NCBI GenBank assembly: GCA_964344155.1
Contig: CAYFMG010000001.1
Location: forward strand, 62,001 to 126,000
Direction of reading: 5' to 3'
Source of the DNA: UBA6164 sp964344155
GTDB taxonomy: Bacteria > Patescibacteriota > Gracilibacteria > BD1-5 > UBA6164
Length of the DNA: 64,000 nt
Shown: positions 1 through 11,046 of the stretch, in pieces
How positions within the stretch are numbered: position 1 is the first letter of the stretch
Layout of the letters: each line of letters opens with the position of its first letter
Notes under the pieces: generated by a model
What the model saw: only the letters and a program-made list of their open reading frames with translations
What the model was told of the DNA's origin: nothing
The model's database searches: none
Translations under genes and position numbers: made by a program

Positions 1-1438
1 TTTAAAAGATATAGACAATGTTATAATTGAATTTATAGAGGAAAGAGAAAAATTAAAAGAAATAAGAAGACGTATAGATGTTATTATAATGGTGTTAACA
101 GGAATTTTTCTATGACTTGTTGCCAGGTTTTTCTTATTTGATGTACTTAAAAGAGTAGAAGTAGATCAAGAACAAAAAGATGAATTGTTTAAAAATATAC
201 AAAAATTGAATATCGAACTGGAGAAAAAATTTTTAGAAGCAGAAAAAGCAAAAGAAGCTAGAACTGTATTTTTAGCTCATACGATCCATGAGGTAAGGAC
301 TCCTATGACTCCTATTATAATAAATGCTGAAAACCTACTTTCAGATTCAGAAAAAATGACTCAAGAGGAAATACGTGATTCTGCAGATGTTGTTTTGAGT
401 TCTACTAATCATATTTCTTATATATTAAATAATTTTTTAGATTTCTCAAAACTTGAAAAATGAGAAGTTGTATTAGAAGAAGCTAAATTTGATATTTATG
501 ATTTAGTTTCAGATATTAGAAAACAGTTTTCTGATATGACTAGGGAAAAATGATTGGAGTTTGATATAGAGATAGATTCAAAAAATGGTAATTTTATCGT
601 AGAAGGAGATTCTTTTAGAATTAAACAAGTACTTATAAATTTAATTTGAAATGCTATAAAATTTACAGAGACTTGAAAAATTACTCTTTCAGTTCTTTAT
701 ATAAATGAAAAACTTGTTATAAAAGTAATTGATACATGAATAGGTATGAATAAAGATGCTTTAAATAACTTGTTTGTAGAGTTCAGGCAAGCAGATAATA
801 GTATGGAAAGAAAGTATGGAGGGACATGATTAGGAATGGCTATTACAAAAAAAATTATTGAAACAATGTGATGAAAAATTTTTGTACAAAGTGATGAAGG
901 AAAATGAACTTCTTTTGAGATTTTTATTCCGGTTAAAGATTGTAAAGACTGTAATAAGGAGAAAAAAACAAAAGAAAAACAGAAAAAATCTAATGTGGTT
1001 ATACAAAATATTATTGATAAATATAGGGGGATAGAAAGAATGAACGTTTCTGATTTAAAATTATTAATAGTTGATGATAAATTAATGCTTAGAATGTTAA
1101 TAAAGAATATATTTACAAAAAAATGATTTATAGATTCTAATATAGAATTAGCTGAAGACTGATTAGATTGATTTAATAAAGCTATGGCTTGAGATTTTGA
1201 TATTATTATTATGGATTACCATATGCCTATATTAAATTGAGAAGATGCAACAAAAAAAATAAAAAAAGAAAATAAAGATGTAATAGTTATATTATCTTCT
1301 GCTTGATGAAAGGAAGCTCAAAATATAGATTTGTGATTATTTGAATGAATGATTGATAAACCTTTGTCTAATGATTCTGTATATGAGTTTGTAAATATAT
1401 TTAGTGAAAAAACAGGGGTGAAAGTTGAATTTGAATAG
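1..1438 (+). CDS. Hybrid sensor histidine kinase with C-terminal receiver domain (5' partial)
   Basis: The open frame enters from the left edge and ends at TAG 1436. Visible order: one transmembrane segment (about 90-150), a coiled-coil linker, a dimerisation domain with H-box HTIHEVRTPM (second His near visible residue 96), an ATPase domain with DTGIGM (TGA at 737 supplies the first Gly) and GGTGLGMAI, then a receiver with VDD, phospho-acceptor Asp in IIIMDYHMP and KPL. It should autophosphorylate and pass phosphate to its own receiver; no DNA-binding output domain is present. The sensory N-terminus lies outside the window, so the signal is unknown. Many glycines are TGA. Domain order is clear. 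Confidence 0.93.
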
Positions 1439-1465
1439 GGAAAATTTTTTCTCTATTTTTATTTT
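1435..1465 (+). terminator. Probable intrinsic terminator after the hybrid kinase
   Basis: A short AT-rich stem starting at the stop codon, with complementary ATAGGG and CTCTAT arms, is followed by a T-rich run. Weak stem, suitable position. Confidence 0.45.
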
Positions 1466-1519
1466 GCAAAAAATAGAAATATAGTTATTATCTAGAAATA
1501 ATAGTAATTATTTAAATAT

Positions 1520-3268
1520 ATGAGAAAATTAATATTTATTACGCTTTGAACTTTTCTTTTATTTTCTTGCTCACAAGAGGAAAAAATAGAAGAAAAAACT
1601 GTTGAAAAACAGGATTTTTTTGTGGAAGTTAAAAATATAGACACTTTTTCAAAAAAACACTTTTTAGAAAAAACTTGAAGACTATCATCTACTCAAGATA
1701 TAAAATTATCATCAAAAGTTTCATGAAAAGTAAAACAAATAAATGTAAGACATTGAGATGTAATAAAAACTTGAGATATTTTAGCTGTTGTTGATGATGA
1801 TGTAGTAAATTATTCCTTATCTTTAGATAAGGCTAAAAATGCTTTAGATAAAGCTAGTTTAAATTATCAAAATACTCAGAATCAATTAAATAAACAAATA
1901 AGTGATTTAAAAATAAATCTTTCTAACTTAGAAATAGATAATTCAAATTCTAGCTCATCTTTAGAGTTAGATAAAATAGAAAATTCTATAAAAAAACTAG
2001 CTATAGATTATGATAATCTAAAAATATCAAACTTAAAAACTATATCAGGTTTTAATACTTCTTTATCAAATACTTATTCTAGTTTAATAAACTTAACCGA
2101 TAATGTTATAGAGTTTTCGGATAAAATACTTTGAATTACTGATAAATTTGATGAAGAAAATGATAGTTTTGAAGATTATTTATGAGTAAAAGATCTTGCT
2201 CAAAAAAGAGAAACAAAAAATTCACTTATTGCTCTTATAGATTATAGAAAAAAAATAAGTAATAGTTTTGATGAGGAAATATGATTTGAGAAAAATATTT
2301 TAATAATACAAAAGACTTATTCTCAAATAGATGATTTACTTGTAAAAATGAATAATCTTTTAGATAATTCTGTTGAAAGTGTTACTGTTTTTCCTGAAAC
2401 AACAATTGATTGATATAAAACAAATATAGACACATATCAAACAACATCTTCTTGAAATAATTCTTCTTTTGTAGCTTTACAAAACTCTATTAATTCATTT
2501 TTAGATACATACAAAAACTCAGAAGATTCTCTTTTAAAACAAATAGAATTACTTGAATCTGATAAAAAAATATACATAAAATCTCTTGATACAAAACTAG
2601 AAATTGATGAATCTAGTTTAGATCAAGCTATAAAAAACAAAGAATTAACTTTAAAACAATTAAATACAGTAATAATTGATGCTAGATTAGCTTATAAAGA
2701 AATACTTGAGAATATTGAAAAGTTTACTATAAAATCTCCTATAAATTGAATTGTTTGAGATGTTTTTATAGATTTATGACAAGATGTTAATGTTTGAACA
2801 CAACTTTTTTCACTTGTTAATAATAAAAATAATGAAGTTTTAGTTTCTTTTAATAAAAAAGAGCTAGGTTTTATCTCATTATGAAATGATGCTTTAGTAA
2901 ACATTGATTGATTATCTTTTTCTTGAAGTATATATTCTATATCAAATGTAGCTGATTCAAATTTTAAATATGTTTCACATGTAGTTTTTGAAAATGATAT
3001 AGATAAGATCTGAGAATTAGTAAAAATAAAAATACCTTTTGAAACACAAAAACAATTTTTACCTGTAAATATATTAAAAGTAGTTTCTCCTTGAAAAGCT
3101 AGGATAAATATACTAGAAAATTGAGAAATAAAAGAAAAAACTATTTCTATATGAGATACTTTTTGAGATATGATAGAAATCTCTGAAAAAATAGATCAAA
3201 ATCTAGAAATAATTGTAAATGATGTAAGTAATTTTGATAAAAATAAGTTTAATTTAAAAATAAAGTAG
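1520..3268 (+). CDS. RND efflux periplasmic adaptor (membrane fusion protein), lipoprotein
   Basis: 582 aa. The N-terminus is hydrophobic and ends in a lipobox-like LFSCSQ, so the protein is probably a lipoprotein. A lipoyl/barrel-sandwich half near residues 60-90 (KVKQINVRHGDVIKTGD) is followed by a long charged, Ser/Asn/Asp-rich stretch (about 95-390) of coiled-coil character, then the second lipoyl half (SPINGIVGDVFIDLGQDV) and a beta-barrel region. This is the usual order of HlyD/AcrA-type adaptors, but the hairpin region is longer than the usual roughly 370-400-aa total. It lies 64 bp upstream of the RND pump gene, so the two very likely form one efflux system. What it bridges to in this cell envelope is not known. 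Confidence 0.88.
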
Positions 3269-3332
3269 TAATTTTTTGTTTAAATTGGGAAAATATGCTA
3301 GAATAAAAGAAGAAATATATAAAAAAATATTT

Positions 3333-6300
3333 ATGAAGAAAATAAACGAAAAACATAAAAAATTATTACCAAGTTTTTTTAGCTTTTGGATAAATAATAT
3401 AAGAACAAGTTTTCTATTTATTATTTTAATAATAGTAGCTTGAGCTTTTTCTCTATATTCTATACCAAAAGAATCAGCACCTGATATAAAGTTTTGAATA
3501 ATTAATGTTGCTGTTACTTATCCATGAGTCAATCCTGTCTCTATGGATTCTTTGATAACTGAAAAAATAGAAAAAGAAATTGAAGATATAGATTGAATTA
3601 AGAAAATGAGCTCTACTTCAGCTGTTTGAACATCTTTGGTTAGTGTTGAGCTTGAAACTTGAGTTGATACGAGAAATGCTCTTACTGATATAAAAGATAA
3701 AGTAGATAAAATAGAATTTCCAGAAGATGCTTCTGATCCTACAGTCATAGAAGTTAGTGCTAATAATACACTTATTTATGAAGCATTGATTTATTGAGAT
3801 CAAAATATGTTTAGTGATTTTGATATATATTCAAAAGCAAAATTAATAAAAAGTAGACTAGAATGAAAAAATGGTATTTCTGAAATAGAAATATGAGGAC
3901 TAGATAATTTAAAGTGGTCATCAAAAGGGGGTGGTAATACTGATTATACAATAAAAGTTCTTCTTGATAAAAAAACAGTAGAGGATTTATGACTTTCTCT
4001 TATAAATATTTCAAATATAATAAAAGCAAACAACAAAGATACTCCTATTTGAAATTTCAAAGTAGGGGATTTAAGTTATGATTTTAGATTTGATGGAGAA
4101 TTAAATAATATAGAAGATCTAAAAAATATAATTATTAGAGATAATGGTGTTTCAAAATTATTTTTAAAAGACATAGCAGAGTTTGAGTTTAAATATCCAT
4201 GAGATGAAATAAGAAGACTGTGATGATTTAATATGAAATGATATAATTACATATCAGTAGTATTTAATAAATGAGTTTGAACTAATGTGTTTGATGCATC
4301 AAGATGATCTAAAAATGCTTTAGAAGATTTATTACAAAATGATAAAACATTTAGTTGATTAAATGTTATTTACTCAAAAGATATGAGTAAGGCTATTATA
4401 CAAGATTATGATAACTTATCTGATACAGCATTAACAACTATAGTCCTGGTATTTATTACTATTATGTTTTTTGTAGGTTTTAGGGAGTGAATAATTGCTT
4501 CACTTTTATTACCTCTTGCTTTTATGGTTACTTTTATAGTTTTAGATACTCTATGATTAAGTCTAAACTTTTTAACTAACTTTTCTTTGGTACTTACTTT
4601 GTGAATAGCTATTGATACTGTTATAGTTATTATTGAGTGAGCAAGTGAAAAAATGAAACTATGATTTTCTAGAAGATCAGCAATAATGATAGCTATAAGA
4701 GATTTTAAATCACCTCTTATAAGTTGAACATTTACTACGCTTGTTGCATTTTTACCTTTAATGTTTTTACCTGGTGTTATTTGAAAATTTTTATCATTCA
4801 TACCTATTACTGTTTTTTCAACTCTACTTGCAGCATTAATTTTATCTTTAACTTTATCATCAGCACTTTTTCTGAAATTTATGAGACAGGAAAAAATATA
4901 TCATAAAGATGTAAAAATAGAAAGAAACCTGAGACTTATAGATAAAGAGATTTTATTAGAAGATAGAAACAATAAACAAGCTAAAAATATAAATAAATTA
5001 ACTATAAGAGAAAGAATTTTACATAAATTATGACATATATATGAATCTATTTTAGAAAGAGTTTTAAATAGTAATATATTAAAATTTGTATTTGTTTCAA
5101 TACCTGTTGTATTGCTTGTAATAAGTTTTGTAACACTTTCTCCAAAAATTGGTTTTGTGCTTTTCCCTAGTACGGATGAGTGAGTTATAAACGTATCTAT
5201 AAAATGAGAAGCATGAGTTGATGAAGAATATATGAGTAAGTATATTACTAATATAGATAACTCATTAAGTAATATTAAAGAAATAAATAATTACTATGTA
5301 ACTATAACTAAAAACTCTATTTCTGTATATATAGATTTAATAGAGAAAAAAATCAGAAAAGATAATAACCTAAGAACTGTTTATGATGTAGAAGATATTG
5401 TAAATAGAGATTTAGCAGAGTTAAGAGGTAAGTGATTAGAGGTTTCTGTTGCAGCTTTAAAATGATGACCTCCAACTGGTTCAGCTGTTTGAGTTAAGCT
5501 TGTTTCTGATTCAGCTAAAAAGTTTGATTTACTTAAAAGTGTAAGTGAAGATTTTGAAAATTATTTAAAAAATATAGCTTGATCAAAAAATGTTATATCA
5601 TCATCATCAGATTCACCATGACAATTTATATTTACTTTTGATAAGGAAAAACTAAGTAATATATGATTAAATCAAGATGATATATTAAGAGAATTATATT
5701 TTTATACAAATGGTATTGAGTCATGAAGTATAAAATCAGAGTTTGAAGATAATACAATAAAGGTTTCTTTTAAAGATTTTGAGGAAAGCTTGACTCCAGA
5801 TGATGTAGAAAATATTGTAATAAATACTTTAGTCTGAAAAGTTAGAGTATGAGACTTTGCTAGTTTTGAGTTTAAAAAATCTGTAGATGCTATTACAAGA
5901 GAGGATTCTAAAATAATTATTTCTATTTGAAGTGAAGTAGAGGAATGATATCTACCAACTGATGTACAACCAAAACTTGATGAGTTTGTAGAAAAATATA
6001 ATTATCCAGAATGAATTAGTTTTATTAAATCTTGAGAATCAGAAGAGAATATGGATTTAATAATTTCAACTGTAAAATCATTATTTATTTCTATTTTTCT
6101 GATTTTTTCAATACTAGTTTTCCAATTTAATTCATATAGACAACCTATTATAGTTCTTTATTCTATTGTGCTTGCATTACTATGAGTTAATGTATGATTA
6201 TATTTAACTTGAAATCCTTATAGTATGCCATTTGCTATTTGATTTATAGCATTAACTTGAATAGTAGTAAATGATGCAATTATACTTATAGATAGAATAA

Positions 6301-6557
6301 ATAAGTGAATATTATATAAACAAGAACATGGATGAAAAGTAGATTATATAGAACAAATAATTGTAGCTTGAAAATCTAGACTTCAACCAATAATAGTAAC
6401 AACTCTTACAACAGTTTTCTGAGTTTTACCACTTGCTCTACAAGATGAATTCTGGTCATGACTATGATTCACAATCATCTTCTGACTATTTGTCTGAAGT
6501 ACTATGACTCTTATAGTTGTTCCTGTATTGTATAAAATATTAGTTGTTAAAAAATAA
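3333..6557 (+). CDS. RND superfamily efflux pump (AcrB/HAE type)
   Basis: 1074 aa, normal length for AcrB-like pumps. It has an N-terminal transmembrane helix after FWINNIR, a porter domain (TYPGVNPVSMDSLITEKIEK), two large loops, and two blocks of hydrophobic helices around 4430-4900 and 6070-6540. Sequence such as GIALTGIVVNDAIILIDRI matches the conserved TM segment of RND permeases. It sits directly downstream of its adaptor. Proton-driven export is the family role; the substrate cannot be told. About 80 glycines are TGA, so the standard code breaks the gene completely. The C-terminus ends 9 bp before the next gene. Confidence 0.93.
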
Positions 6558-6566
6558 ATTTACAAA

Positions 6567-7190
6567 ATGAGAAAATTAATAATCATAGCTCAGCCTAGTT
6601 CTAAAGGTTTTACTTATGAGATACTTAATACTTATAAGAAAAAAAGTCAGGAGTTAGGTGATAGGGTTAGGGTGATAGATTTATATAAAAAGAAAAACTA
6701 TCAACCATATTTGGAGTTTCAAAATATGAAAAAACTTTATGATGACCCAAATAGGGAAAGATTTCAAAAAAATATAAAATGGGCAGATGAGATAGTTCTT
6801 ATTTTTCCTATATGGTGGGGTTATATGCCAGCTATATTAAAAAATTTTATTGATACTAATTTTACTGCAAAGTTTGCATTTAAATATAGAAAAGGAAGCT
6901 CTATACCTAAATGATTACTACCATGAAAAACTGTAAAAGTATTTATAACTTGTGATGCTATGTCTATTATATATAATAATATAATATCTCCTATATATTT
7001 AAAACAATATTTAAAAATATATATATTTTGAATGTTTTGAATGAAAATGACAGATTATATGATAATTGATAAGATGAGAAAGAGATCAAAAGAGGAAAAA
7101 CAAAAAATATTAGAGACTATAGAAACAAACTTAGAATCAGAATCATTAAAAACTGGCTTTAAGGGAATTATAAAGAAAATTTTAAATTAA
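6567..7190 (+). CDS. Flavodoxin-fold NAD(P)H:quinone reductase-like protein
   Basis: 207 aa. The N-terminus KLIIIAQPSSKGFTYEIL has the FMN phosphate-binding loop form of the NQO1/MdaB/KefF family, and FPIWWGYMPAILKNFID is the family's typical second motif. The family reduces quinones or nitro/azo compounds with two electrons from NAD(P)H, often against oxidative stress. It follows the RND pump by 9 bp, so co-transcription is likely; the pairing suggests a stress or detoxification operon. An identical-repeat palindrome lies just downstream. Exact substrate unknown. Confidence 0.85.
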
Positions 7191-7192
7191 AA

Positions 7193-7234
7193 CATAACTC
7201 ACCCCTAACCCCTCTCTTACTTAAGAGAGGGGGA
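7193..7234. repeat. 42-nt palindromic repeat, copy 1 (probable terminator)
   Basis: This stretch is identical over 42 nt to 9089-9130. It holds CACCCCTAACCCCTCTC followed by a stem (CCCCTCTCTTA/TAAGAGAGGGG). Here it is followed by a T-run, so it can also end the efflux operon. The CACCCCTAACCCCTC core recurs at 18087. Confidence 0.85.
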
Positions 7235-7317
7235 TTTTTTTTATTTTAATTAAAAAAAACTTGATTTTTTTTAATTATTGTATAAATTGCAATTATATAA
7301 TACTTTTTAACTTTAGT

Positions 7318-7533
7318 ATGTTTAAAATTTTAAGCAAGGTATTTAGGTTTTATTATGATTGATTAAGAAATCTAACACCTTTTTGAAAAAAACTTTGGAA
7401 ATTGTTATGAGTAAAGGTAATAATTTTAGTTATTTTTGCGTACTTTATTTTTCCAGATATTTTAAACAAGTATTATGATAATGATATAGATAGAGCAAAT
7501 CATGTAAGAGATAATATTTTAAATTCTAACTAA
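7318..7533 (+). CDS. Small membrane protein, DUF4492-like, cytochrome bd partner
   Basis: 71 aa. The N-terminal part FYYDGLRNLTPFGKKLW followed by one hydrophobic helix ending in FIFPDIL resembles the DUF4492 family, small single-pass proteins commonly encoded just before cydA in Bacteroidetes and Campylobacterota. Here too it lies 8 bp upstream of cydA. Small accessory subunits such as CydX stabilise bd oxidases; whether DUF4492 does so is inferred from context. Three glycines are TGA. The family match is from memory of the pattern and should be checked by HMM. Confidence 0.75.
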
Positions 7534-7541
7534 TAGTTTTT

Positions 7542-9083
7542 ATGTTTGATATGAGCCTTGTAGACTGGTCTAGAGCTCAATTTGCTTTAACTGCCATGTA
7601 TCATTGGCTTTTTGTGCCGTTTACTCTATGAGTAACATACATTATAGCCATAATGAATACTATATACTATTTTAAAAGAACTAAGTTTTGGGAAAAAACT
7701 GTTAGGTTTTGGACTAGAATTTTTGCTGTAAACTTTGCTATATGAGTAGCGACGTGAATAATACTTGAATTTGAATTCTGAACAAACTGGTCTAATTATT
7801 CTTGGTTTGTTTGAGATATTTTTTGAGCCCCTTTAATGCTGGAGTGAATAACAGCGTTTATTTTGGAGGCTACTTTTTTAGCTGTAATTTTGATATGATG
7901 GTGAAAAGTAAGTAAAGGTTTTTATTTAGCGTCAGCTTGGATTGTAGCTATATGAGGTAGTTTGTCTGCTACTTGGATATTAGTAGCTAATGCTTGGATG
8001 CAAAATCCTATCTGAATGTATTTTAATCCAGATACAATGAGAAATGAGATGCTCAATTTTTGGGAGGTATTTTTTAATCCTGTAGCTATAGTTAAATTTT
8101 CTCATACAATTGCATCAAGTTTTACATTAGCTTCAGTTGTTGTTATATGAATAAGTTCTTATTATTTATTACAAAATAGACAAAAAGTTTTTGCTTATAC
8201 AAGTATAAAATTAGCTGCTATATTTTGATTTGTCTGAATTTTTCTGACTATTATCACTTGAGATTTATCTTGAGAAGAAGTAGCTTATAAGCAACCTATG
8301 AAACTAGCTGCTATAGAATGACATTACCACTGAGAAAAATCTGCTTGATTTAATGTTGTTTCTTGGTTTGACCCTAGACAAGAAAACTGATTACATGAGG
8401 TTAAATGGAGTTTAACTATTCCTCATGCTCTAAATTTAATAGTTCATAAAGATACTACAACTTATATTCCTTCTATAGATGATTTATTATATGGAAATAA
8501 AAATGAGTGAATAGTTTGAGCTATAGATAGAATAGATAACTGAAAAATAGCAATTAATGCTTTAAAAGATTATAAAAAATATAAAACACAGTGAGATTTA
8601 CAAAAAGCTACAGAAGCTTTAATCTTGTTTAGAAAACATGAAAAGGATTTTGGTTATGGTTATTTTGATAAAAATAATCTTTGAGAGTTAGTACCACATG
8701 TGCCAATTTTATTTTATTCTTTTCGTTATATGGTAGCATTAGGTTTTTTCTTGTTTTTATTTTTTATACCAGCTATGTATTACTTAGCAAAAAAGAAAAC
8801 TTTGGAAAAACATACAAAAATGTTAAAGCTTGCATTACTTATGATACCATTGACATATATCTGATCTGAGCTTTGATGGGTAGTTGCTGAGGTATGAAGA
8901 CAGCCTTGGGTGGTAAATGAAGTATTACCAACAAAGGTTTGAGTTAGTTCAGTTAGTACTACTACTGTTATGTCTACATTTTTCTGATTTTTGATTATAT
9001 TTACTATACTTTTAATTGCTGCATTAAAAATAGCTATAGCTGAGATTAAAAAAGGTCCAGGTATTTGAATTAAAACTAAATAA
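7542..9083 (+). CDS. cydA: Cytochrome bd-type quinol oxidase subunit I
   Basis: 513 aa, normal family length. It begins MSLVDWSRAQFALTAMYHW with the conserved haem b595 His region. GAPLMLEGITAFILEATFLA and the W-rich helices match CydA, and a quinol-binding loop region follows (about residues 240-330). It transfers electrons from quinol to O2 through haems b558, b595 and d in the inner membrane. It is followed by cydB 73 bp downstream with a palindromic repeat between them. Glycines are a mix of TGA and GGN. With the flavin quinone reductase at 11047 it could complete a short respiratory or O2-scavenging chain. Confidence 0.96.
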
Positions 9084-9088
9084 CCTTT

Positions 9089-9130
9089 CATAACTCACCC
9101 CTAACCCCTCTCTTACTTAAGAGAGGGGGA
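9089..9130. repeat. 42-nt palindromic repeat, copy 2
   Basis: Identical to 7193-7234 over the whole 42 nt, here between cydA and cydB and without the long T-run. The stem could act as an mRNA processing or stability element in the cyd transcript. Confidence 0.85.
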
Positions 9131-9156
9131 ATAAGTTTACAAATTAATATTATATT

Positions 9157-10314
9157 ATGTTTGATACGTTTACATTATATGATTTTCAGCAATATCTTTG
9201 GATGATAGTTTCATTTATTTGAGCCTGTCTTGTTTTTATGTTGTTTGTTCAATGATGACAAGTATTATCTTTGATTTTATCTAAAAATGAAAAAGAAAAA
9301 ACAGAGATACTAAATATTATTTCAAAAAGATATGAGATAACCTTTACGGCATTAGTTGTATTTGGTTGATCTATGTTCGCAGTTTTTCCTCTTTTTTATT
9401 CTACTAGCTTTGGTTGAGCTTATTTCGTATGGTTTGCTATTCTTTTCTTGTTTATTATAGAGTGAGTAAGTTTTAAATATAGAACAAAAATGAGTAATTT
9501 TTTGTGAAGTAAAACTTATGAAATATTTTTGTTTTTAAATTGATTTTTAGCACCTTTACTTTTATGAGTTGCTGTTGCTACATTTTTTACAGGTTCAAAT
9601 TTTTTAGTTGAAAAACAAAACCTTATTGCTATATGAGAATGATCTTTAACTATATCATCGTGGACTAGTCCTTTTCACGGATTAGAAGCATTGTGGAATA
9701 ATTTTCAATGAGCATATATTACAAATATAGCCCTTTGAATGACATTAGTCTTTTCTTCACTTATTTTAGCAGCTCTAAACTTAATTAAAAACGTTTCAAA
9801 AAGAAAAAATATATACAAAAGAGCTAAAAAGAGTTTGTTCCTTACTGTCCCTGTTTTTTTGCTATTTTTTCTGACTTTTTTATTCAAACTTTTGACTATA
9901 AAATGATTTGCTTATGATCCAATAACAAAAGAAGTATTTTTGGAGTCTTATAAGTACCTAAATAACTTTATAGATATGCCTCAATTTGGAATTTTGTTTT
10001 TAGTTTGAGTTTTATCTTTTGTTGCTTGAATTGTTTTCTGATATTTTGATAAGGGTAGATTATGATTTTGGATGTCATGAGTATGATTATTATTTGTAGC
10101 TTTTTGTTTACTTTCTATATCATGATTAAACTATACTGTTTTTTACCCTTCACTTACTGAATTTTCAAATTGATTAACTATAGAAAATGCTAGTTCTAGT
10201 TTGTATACTTTAACTATCATATCTTATTCTACATTTTTTATTCCATTTGTATTTATGTATATCTCATACGTATGGAGTAGTTTGACTAAGGTTACTGTTG
10301 AGGATGAGTATTAA
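9157..10314 (+). CDS. cydB: Cytochrome bd-type quinol oxidase subunit II
   Basis: 385 aa with eight or nine hydrophobic helices. It begins FDTFTLYDFQQYLWMIVSFIG with the usual WMIV...G..L helix. RYEITFTALVVFGGSMFAVFPLFYS and SWTSPFHGLEALWNNFQGAY match the conserved CydB region. It is the non-catalytic partner that stabilises the haems of CydA. It follows cydA in the same direction and is closed by a strong bidirectional terminator at 10316. Many glycines are TGA. Confidence 0.94.
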
Positions 10315-10315
10315 T

Positions 10316-10345
10316 AAAAAATCACCGCTTTCGCGGTGATTTTTT
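10316..10345. terminator. Bidirectional intrinsic terminator
   Basis: Perfect stem ATCACCGC/GCGGTGAT with a 4-nt loop, A-run on the left and T-run on the right. It serves the convergent cydB (+) and the membrane protein gene at 10350 (-). Confidence 0.9.
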
Positions 10346-10349
10346 GGTT

Positions 10350-10916
10350 CTAGTTATTACCACTTGGTAGGTATACAAATCTATACCATACAACAATAAC
10401 AACCGGAATACTATCAACAAGAAATACAGTAATTAAATCTTCAGGCATTGGTGGTCTTACAGCAATTACACCAAAAATAGTCAAAAATAAAGCTTTACCC
10501 AAAAGTAGTAAACGATCAGCTCCAATTAAATTTTGAGCTTGACTGTCTGAACTCTCTTTTTTACTATTTTTCAACAAATTAAAATCTTTTGGTGCCCACA
10601 TTTTGAACCATATTCCAAAATGGAAATAAGCAATAAATGCTATTTTAACTATATTGGTTAGTAAATTATTATTATCTACACCATATATAGCAGTAACACA
10701 AAAAGCTGTTAATATTGCAGCAAATATGAAGTTTAATCCTCTTAATCCACAAGTGTATAGAAAACCACCAAATTCCGGTGTTACATTTATACATTCTTTC
10801 TGGATTTTTTGATCCTTTCTCCACCAAAATAGCCACCATGTACCATATAGATAGACTGCTATAAAAAGCATTTCTATCCAAGGTTGTATAACTCCTAAAC
10901 TTAAAAACTCATGCAT
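10350..10916 (-). CDS. Unrecognised multi-pass membrane protein
   Basis: 188 aa with about five hydrophobic helices, Trp-rich near the N-terminus (YGTWWLFWWRKD), and a charged loop near residues 115-130. I do not recognise a family. It is divergent from the quinone reductase gene and convergent with cydB, so a role in the same membrane electron-transfer context is possible but unproven. All its glycines (about 12) are GGN and none is TGA, unlike the neighbouring cyd genes. The start ATG is the first in frame and lies at the divergent intergenic region. Confidence 0.8.
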   Translation of the reverse strand: MHEFLSLGVIQPWIEMLFIAVYLYGTWWLFWWRKDQKIQKECINVTPEFGGFLYTCGLRGLNFIFAAILTAFCVTAIYGVDNNNLLTNIVKIAFIAYFHFGIWFKMWAPKDFNLLKNSKKESSDSQAQNLIGADRLLLLGKALFLTIFGVIAVRPPMPEDLITVFLVDSIPVVIVVWYRFVYLPSGNN

Positions 10917-11046
10917 ATTGTCTCTCCGAATAATCTTGAAGTATATATCTTATACTTATAAAAACTTTTTTGTAAATAGATTTTTTTTGTTTTTGTTTTT
11001 TTAGTATGTTATAATATTAATATATTTATATATTAACTATTAAAAT

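Noticed and set aside
7191..7240. CRISPR repeat unit
   Set aside because: Only two identical copies 1.9 kb apart with genes between; no spacer array or cas genes in the window.
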